From Caulobacter sp. (lineage in GTDB: Bacteria > Pseudomonadota > Alphaproteobacteria > Caulobacterales > Caulobacteraceae): DNA of 64,000 nucleotides. Below the pieces are notes generated by a model that worked only from the letters and a program-made list of their open reading frames with translations, made no database searches and was not told the origin of the DNA. This document shows positions 59,501-64,000 of the stretch, in pieces (the stretch's first letter is position 1; every line of letters starts with the position of its first letter). Both the position numbers and the translations under genes were made by a program. The stretch lies in the NCBI GenBank assembly GCA_019636175.1, contig JAHBYC010000010.1, positions 1 to 64,000 of the forward strand, written 5' to 3'.

Positions 59501-59528
59501 CCCGGGACCCGCCAGGCGTGGTCCCGGG
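59501..59528. terminator. Hairpin between convergent genes
   Basis: CCCGGGACC (59501-59509) and GGTCCCGGG (59520-59528) form a perfect 9-bp stem, followed by TTCT. Could terminate both convergent genes. Confidence 0.55.
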
Positions 59529-59535
59529 TTCTGGC

Positions 59536-60504
59536 CTAGCGGGGAAGCAGCGAGAAGCAGGCGCTGGCGACGGTGTCCACCGCCAGGGCGCTGAGCACCG
59601 GCGCATGCAGCACCGCGACATGGCCGCGCGGGCTGGCCAGGGCCGAGTCCGGTCCGCCGGCGAAAAGGGCCACGGTCGGCGCACCGGCCGCGGCGATCAG
59701 GTGAAGCGGGCCGGTGTCGTTGCCGACCGCCAGCACGGCCCGGGCGCCCAGCAGGGCGATCTGGGCGAAATCGGTCCGCCCGGTCAGATCCCGCGCCCGC
59801 CCGACCGTCTTCTGGATGGTCCGGGCGAGGGCGCTGTCCTGCGGTCCGCCGATGATGACGATGTCGTAGCCCGCCGCGAACAGCCGTCCGGCCAGGTCGG
59901 AGAAGGCGGCGATCGGCCATCGCTTCTCCAGTGACTTTTCCTGTCCGCCCGGAGCCAGCAGGACGAAGGGCTTGGGCGCCTGGGCGCCCGGTGTGGGCCT
60001 CTGTTCCGGCGCCCGGCGCAAGATCCACGACAGGTCCGGCGGAGGCGCATCGCCTTCGGTGACTGGCGCATCCGGCCAGATTCCGGCGACGTGAAGCTGC
60101 TCCGCCTGGCGTTCGAGAAGATGCATCCTGTCCCGATTGGGATTGCGATGGCGGAATTTGGCGCCCTTGGCCGGTCCCGACCACGGCGGCGGAAAGGGAC
60201 GCAGCATCTGGAACAGCGAGTTGGTCGCCGAACTGCCCTGCAGGTCATAGACGCGCGCATATTTGGCCGCCTTGATCCGCTTGCGCAGAGCCAGCCAGTC
60301 GCCCGGCGTCTCCGGAGCCGCGCCGGTGTCCACGTCGTTCACATAGGGGCTGCTCCTGGCCAGCGCCTCGAAGGCGGGGATGGTCAGAAGGGTGATCCGG
60401 TCGCGCGGATGCGCCTGGCGGATGCGCCGCATGGCCGCCAGCGACAGGACAAATTCTCCAATGGTCCCGGCCTGGATGACCAGGATCTTCTCGTAATTGG
60501 CCAT
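59536..60504 (-). CDS. Family 9 glycosyltransferase, heptosyltransferase-like (322 aa)
   Basis: GT-B enzyme with the N-terminal AGTIGEFVLSLAAMRRIR loop and the C-terminal donor-site motif GNDTGPLHLIAA of LPS heptosyltransferases. Likely adds a sugar to the LPS core. Its ATG overlaps the stop of the upstream GT4 gene by 1 nt (TGATG). Confidence 0.92.
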   Translation of the reverse strand: MANYEKILVIQAGTIGEFVLSLAAMRRIRQAHPRDRITLLTIPAFEALARSSPYVNDVDTGAAPETPGDWLALRKRIKAAKYARVYDLQGSSATNSLFQMLRPFPPPWSGPAKGAKFRHRNPNRDRMHLLERQAEQLHVAGIWPDAPVTEGDAPPPDLSWILRRAPEQRPTPGAQAPKPFVLLAPGGQEKSLEKRWPIAAFSDLAGRLFAAGYDIVIIGGPQDSALARTIQKTVGRARDLTGRTDFAQIALLGARAVLAVGNDTGPLHLIAAAGAPTVALFAGGPDSALASPRGHVAVLHAPVLSALAVDTVASACFSLLPR

Positions 60505-61700
60505 CAGGCCCTGTCCTCCAGGACGCGAGCATAGACCGCGAGAGTCGCTTCGCACATGGCTTCAACTGAATAGAGTTTTTTGGCGCGGGCCAGCCCGGCT
60601 TCGCCCATCGCGCGCCGGCGGGCGGCTGGGGTATCCATCGCCGTCTCCAGGCCCTGGGCCCAGGCCTCATCGTCGCCCGGCGGCAGCCGCCAGCCGGTGC
60701 CGCCTTCGATCACGGTTTCCCGGGCGCCGCCATGATCGGAGACCAGCACCGGCCGCCCCATGGCCTGGGGCTCGACGGCGGCGCGGCCGAACGATTCCGG
60801 CTGGGTCGAGGGCAGAAGGGCGAAATCGGCCAGCCGGTAGGCGGCCGGCATGTCATCGCAATGGCCGACCAGCCTGATCGCGTCAGTCAGTCCGGCCGCG
60901 CGAATCGCGTCCTCGACCTCCTGGCGATACTCGGTCCGGCCCTGATCGTCCCCGACGAACAGGATGAGGAAATCATCGCGCCCCTTCGCCTTCAGCCGGG
61001 CCGCGGCGGCGATGATCGTCAAATGTCCCTTGAGCCGGGTGATCCGCCCGCCCAGCACGAAGACCTTGCGGGAGTCGGGCGATGGCAGGTCCCATAGATC
61101 GCGCAGGGCCTGGATGCGGGACGGGGTCACCTTGCGAGGATCGAACCGCGCCAGATCGACGCCGCGCGGGATGGAGATCACCCGCGCCGGGTCAAGATCA
61201 TGTTCGGCGACCACGTGATCGCGGGTGAAATCGCTGTTGGCGATAACCAGGTCGCCGCGGGTCATCACCGCATTGTACCAGCGCTTGAGGCCGGACCGGG
61301 CGTTGTAGATGCCGTGATAGGTGGCCACGAAGGGAACGCCGGTGACATGCGCCGCCCACAGGGCGCTGAAGGCCGGCGCCCGGCTTCGGGCGTGAACCAG
61401 GCTGATCTTCTCGCGTCGGATCAGATCGACCAGCCGGGCTGCGTTCCCGAGCATCACCAGCGGGTTCTTCGACTGAACCGGCATTTGCGCCAGTCGGCCG
61501 CCGTCGGCTTCAAGGCGCGCCGTCATCCGTCCGCCCCGACTCGCCACGAAGGCGCGGCCGCCGGCGTGAACCACGGCCTGGGCGACGTCGATCACGGTCT
61601 GCTCGGCGCCGCCGGTCTCCATCTCCGGGATGACCTGCAACAGGGCGAAATCGGGAGGGAGGTCGGACAAGGGCGGCGGGACTTCCTTCAATCGGCTCAA
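60504..61700 (-). CDS. Family 4 glycosyltransferase (398 aa)
   Basis: GT-B retaining enzyme: acceptor half with LLQVIPEMETGGAEQTVIDV, donor half with RITRLKGHLTIIAAAARL and the E-x7-E pattern ESFGRAAVEPQAMGRPV. Probably acts in LPS or polysaccharide synthesis together with the coupled GT9 enzyme. Start is TTG at 61700 with a weak ribosome site, so the N-terminus is uncertain. Confidence 0.92.
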   Translation of the reverse strand: MSRLKEVPPPLSDLPPDFALLQVIPEMETGGAEQTVIDVAQAVVHAGGRAFVASRGGRMTARLEADGGRLAQMPVQSKNPLVMLGNAARLVDLIRREKISLVHARSRAPAFSALWAAHVTGVPFVATYHGIYNARSGLKRWYNAVMTRGDLVIANSDFTRDHVVAEHDLDPARVISIPRGVDLARFDPRKVTPSRIQALRDLWDLPSPDSRKVFVLGGRITRLKGHLTIIAAAARLKAKGRDDFLILFVGDDQGRTEYRQEVEDAIRAAGLTDAIRLVGHCDDMPAAYRLADFALLPSTQPESFGRAAVEPQAMGRPVLVSDHGGARETVIEGGTGWRLPPGDDEAWAQGLETAMDTPAARRRAMGEAGLARAKKLYSVEAMCEATLAVYARVLEDRA

Positions 61701-61744
61701 TGAGGCTAGGGGTGGGTAGATAGGTCAATTGGAGCACGGGCGCC

Positions 61745-62488
61745 ATGTCGGAGACGAGCGGAAGACTGGATCGCGGCGACGGCGAGGCGGTCGCCTGGCG
61801 CAAGGTCGATGGCGCGGGCCCCACCGTGGTGTGGCTGGGCGGCTTCATGTCCGACATGGCCGGAACCAAGGCCGAGGCCCTGGCGCAATGGGCCCTGGCC
61901 CGGGGCCGCGGCTACGTCCGTTTCGATTATCTGGGCCACGGCGAATCGAGCGGCGAATTCCGCGCCGGGACCATCAGCCGCTGGCGGGAAGACGCGCTGG
62001 CGGTGATCGATCGCCTCACGGACGGGCCGTTGGTGCTGGTCGGCTCATCGATGGGCGGATGGATTTCCTGTCTCGTCGCCGCGGTGCGGCCCGAGCGCCT
62101 GGCGGGCATGGTCCTGATCGCGCCGGCGGCCGACTTCACCGAGAAACTGATGCTGCCGGGGTTTCCGCCGGAGGCCCACGAGGCCCTGGCCGCAACCGGC
62201 GAATGGCTGCGCCCGTCGCTCTACGACGAAGGCGGCTATCCGATCACCCGGACCCTGCTCGAGGACGGCGCGCGATGGTCGATCCTGCCCGGACCGGTTC
62301 CGGTCGAGGCGCCGGTGCGCATTCTGCAGGGGGGCGAGGACCCGGACGTGCCGTGGACCCACGCCCTGGAACTGGCCCACGCTCTCAGGAGCCGGGACGT
62401 CGTCTTCAGCCTGATCAAGGACGGCGACCACCGCCTGTCGCGGGACCAGGACATCGCCCTACTGCTGGCGGCGGTGGAGGAGCTTTGA
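61745..62488 (+). CDS. Alpha/beta hydrolase (247 aa)
   Basis: A compact esterase-like hydrolase. Nucleophile Ser102 in VGSSMGGW, a likely Asp in GGEDPDVPW and His in DGDHRLS complete the triad; the oxyanion segment is WLGGFMSDMAGTK. Related to ABHD10-like thioesterases by these motifs. Substrate unknown. Divergent from the glycosyltransferase genes. Confidence 0.88.
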   Translation: MSETSGRLDRGDGEAVAWRKVDGAGPTVVWLGGFMSDMAGTKAEALAQWALARGRGYVRFDYLGHGESSGEFRAGTISRWREDALAVIDRLTDGPLVLVGSSMGGWISCLVAAVRPERLAGMVLIAPAADFTEKLMLPGFPPEAHEALAATGEWLRPSLYDEGGYPITRTLLEDGARWSILPGPVPVEAPVRILQGGEDPDVPWTHALELAHALRSRDVVFSLIKDGDHRLSRDQDIALLLAAVEEL

Positions 62489-62525
62489 GCGACGGCTGCC
62501 TGTCTAAGCCCGCAAACCCGAAGAC

Positions 62526-63395
62526 CTAGCCCCAGAAGGCCTTGATCCGCGCAGCTTCCGCAAGGCCCTGTGCGTGGCCGGCCCGGGCGATCTCGCCGCG
62601 TCGGGAGCCGTCCATCAGGTTGGGACCGAAGGCCTCGCCGCTGCCGGCGTCGGGGATGATCAGGGCCGCTTCGCCGCCGTTGGCCCGGACCTGGGCCAGT
62701 TCAGCCTCGAGCCCCGGCATCATGAAGGGGGCGAAGGCGGGCGGGGCGACGGCGACCAGCAGAACCTTGCCGTGGTCCTTCGCCAGATCGGCGTTGGTGC
62801 CCGACCGCATGCCGCCGTCGATGTAGCGGCGGCCATCGATGGTGATCGGCGGGAAGATGGTCGGCACTGAACAGGAGGAAGCGACCGCCCGGATCAGAGG
62901 CGCGGCGGTGTCCGGCCCCCAGACCACCAGCTCGCCGTCGGCGGTGTCGACCGCCGTGCAGGCATAGCCGCCCGGCCAGGGGTGTTCGCCTTCGGCCAGC
63001 GGACCGAAGCCGGCGATGAAAACCTCCTCGCTGACGGTCTGGGCCTCGAGGGCCATCTTCGCCAGCTTCAGCCGGCCTTCGATGGCCAGGGGCTCGCCCG
63101 GCGGCTTGCTCATCATCACGCTCATCAGCGGCGTGAGGTCGGGCGCGGGGCGGGCCGGGCCGTCGCTCGGGCTCGCGGCCCTGATCTGTTCGGCGGCGGC
63201 GAACTCGGCATGCAGCATGGCGGCCGGGTTCCGGCTCATGGCCAGATGGGCGCCGACGAACGAGCCGGCCGAGGTGCCGAGAATCCAGTCGGCCCCGGAG
63301 ACGTCCGCGCCACCCTCGGCCAGACCGGCCAGCAGGCCCGTTTCCCAGGCGATGCCCACCGGCCCGCCGCCGCCCAGAACCAGAGCCCTTGTCAT
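62526..63395 (-). CDS. Patatin-like phospholipase (289 aa)
   Basis: The glycine-rich oxyanion loop (LVLGGGGPVGIAW), nucleophile Ser42 in LGTSAGSF and catalytic Asp193 in YIDGGMRSGT form the patatin dyad. Likely a cytoplasmic acyl hydrolase. Its ATG overlaps the stop of the upstream epimerase gene by 4 nt. Confidence 0.92.
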   Translation of the reverse strand: MTRALVLGGGGPVGIAWETGLLAGLAEGGADVSGADWILGTSAGSFVGAHLAMSRNPAAMLHAEFAAAEQIRAASPSDGPARPAPDLTPLMSVMMSKPPGEPLAIEGRLKLAKMALEAQTVSEEVFIAGFGPLAEGEHPWPGGYACTAVDTADGELVVWGPDTAAPLIRAVASSCSVPTIFPPITIDGRRYIDGGMRSGTNADLAKDHGKVLLVAVAPPAFAPFMMPGLEAELAQVRANGGEAALIIPDAGSGEAFGPNLMDGSRRGEIARAGHAQGLAEAARIKAFWG

Positions 63396-64000
63396 GCTTC
63401 ATCCCCTGTCGTTTTCGCCAGGATAGCCGCCAGGCCCTCGCGAAAGGAAGGATAGATCGGCCGCCAGCCCAGTTCCGCCTTGGCCCGGGCGTTTGAGACC
63501 CGCTTGTTCTCCGCCCAGAAACGGCGGGCCGCCGGCGGCGTCGAGGCCTCGTCATAGGGCTGAAGCGGCGGCGGCGGCCGGCCCAGCAGCGCGGCGGCGT
63601 GCGCGTTGACGATGTGGCTGGGCGCCGGCTCGTCGTCGGTGATGTTGTAGACGCCCCCGGCCCGAGGGCGCCGGATTGATGCGGCCAGGGCGCCGGCGAT
63701 GTCTTCGACATGGATGCGGCTGAACACCTGGCCCGGCTTGACGATGTTGCGGCGGGTCGCGTCTTCGATGCGATCCAGCGCGGATCGACCCGGACCATAG
63801 ATTCCCGGCAACCGGAATATCTGCACCGTCAGGCCCATGCCCTGGCCCACCTCCAGCCAGTCACGCTCGGCGGCCACCCGACGTCCGGCCTCGATGCTGC
63901 GCGCCGAAAGCGGAGAGCCCTCGAACACCCAGCGCCCCTCCCGGTCGCCGTAGACCCCGGTGGTCGACAGATAGCCGATCCAGTCGGGAAAGGCGCGGGC
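63392..64000 (-). CDS. NAD-dependent epimerase/dehydratase family protein, N-terminus outside window
   Basis: 203 codons of the C-terminal part of an extended SDR. IGYLSTTGVYGD near the window edge includes the strand and Thr/Tyr active-site region, and FRLPGIYGPGRSALD and FSRIHVEDIAGALAASI match sugar-nucleotide epimerase-like proteins. The NAD-binding Rossmann motif lies beyond base 64000. Overlaps the patatin gene. Confidence 0.9.
   Translation of the reverse strand, partial: ARAFPDWIGYLSTTGVYGDREGRWVFEGSPLSARSIEAGRRVAAERDWLEVGQGMGLTVQIFRLPGIYGPGRSALDRIEDATRRNIVKPGQVFSRIHVEDIAGALAASIRRPRAGGVYNITDDEPAPSHIVNAHAAALLGRPPPPLQPYDEASTPPAARRFWAENKRVSNARAKAELGWRPIYPSFREGLAAILAKTTGDEA

Overview
The window is GC-rich alphaproteobacterial chromosome, most likely from the Caulobacterales (Caulobacter/Phenylobacterium type). 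Supporting signs are a MucR-type regulator, two DUF2336 proteins, a PAS_5 protein, kinases with a PleC/DivJ-like HisKA core, a cytochrome c maturation run followed by a DegP protease, a two-component pair and glnE, and a dense cluster of CcrM-type GANTC sites. This placement is an inference from gene content. No rRNA, tRNA or CRISPR array is visible.

Layout. 1-8.8 kb holds lipid and acyl-CoA genes (MaoC hydratase, acyl-CoA ligase), a GNAT-like protein, a class IV aminotransferase-like protein coupled to a sulfotransferase-like protein, and a cytochrome P450. 8.82-11.81 kb is a compact mobile element. It has 22-bp imperfect terminal inverted repeats, a flanking 10-bp direct repeat, a decayed IS1595-type transposase, a small intact ORF and a convergent two-gene ATPase plus TOPRIM-like (DUF3226) cassette. 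12.1-21.1 kb carries a crotonase, a DoxX-like protein, DUF2336, MucR, PAS_5, SufE, two divergent histidine kinases and small conserved genes. 21.2-27.2 kb has a metallopeptidase-like TPR protein, release factor 3 and an ABC-F protein. 27.2-27.84 kb is a gene-free stretch with palindromes, DnaA-box-like sequences and hairpins. 27.8-30.3 kb is a three-gene ABC importer of the NMT1/THI5 type. 30.4-36.5 kb has a Pro-rich exported protein coupled to DUF2336, a repeat-like helical protein, a class A PBP and a UPF0260 protein. 36.6-41.4 kb has a DnaJ-like chaperone, a PepSY protein and a FeuPQ-like two-component pair. 41.5-52.4 kb is ccmI-ccmE-ccmF-ccmH, a Do protease, a second two-component system and glnE. 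52.5-54.5 kb is an EF-hand protein followed by an ECF sigma factor, a probable anti-sigma factor and a metal-sensor-like protein. The rest contains an MFS transporter, an S9 peptidase, infC with an AUU start, a BON protein, two glycosyltransferases, an alpha/beta hydrolase, a patatin and a truncated epimerase.

The strongest novelty is the 8.8-11.8 kb element. A split OLD/PARIS-like ATPase plus TOPRIM pair, plausibly anti-phage, appears to have been carried as a passenger by an IS1595-family element whose transposase is now dead. Other points worth following are the aminotransferase-like protein that lacks the catalytic lysine, six GANTC sites in 107 bp upstream of the PAS protein, and the unexplained 27.3-27.8 kb intergenic region.
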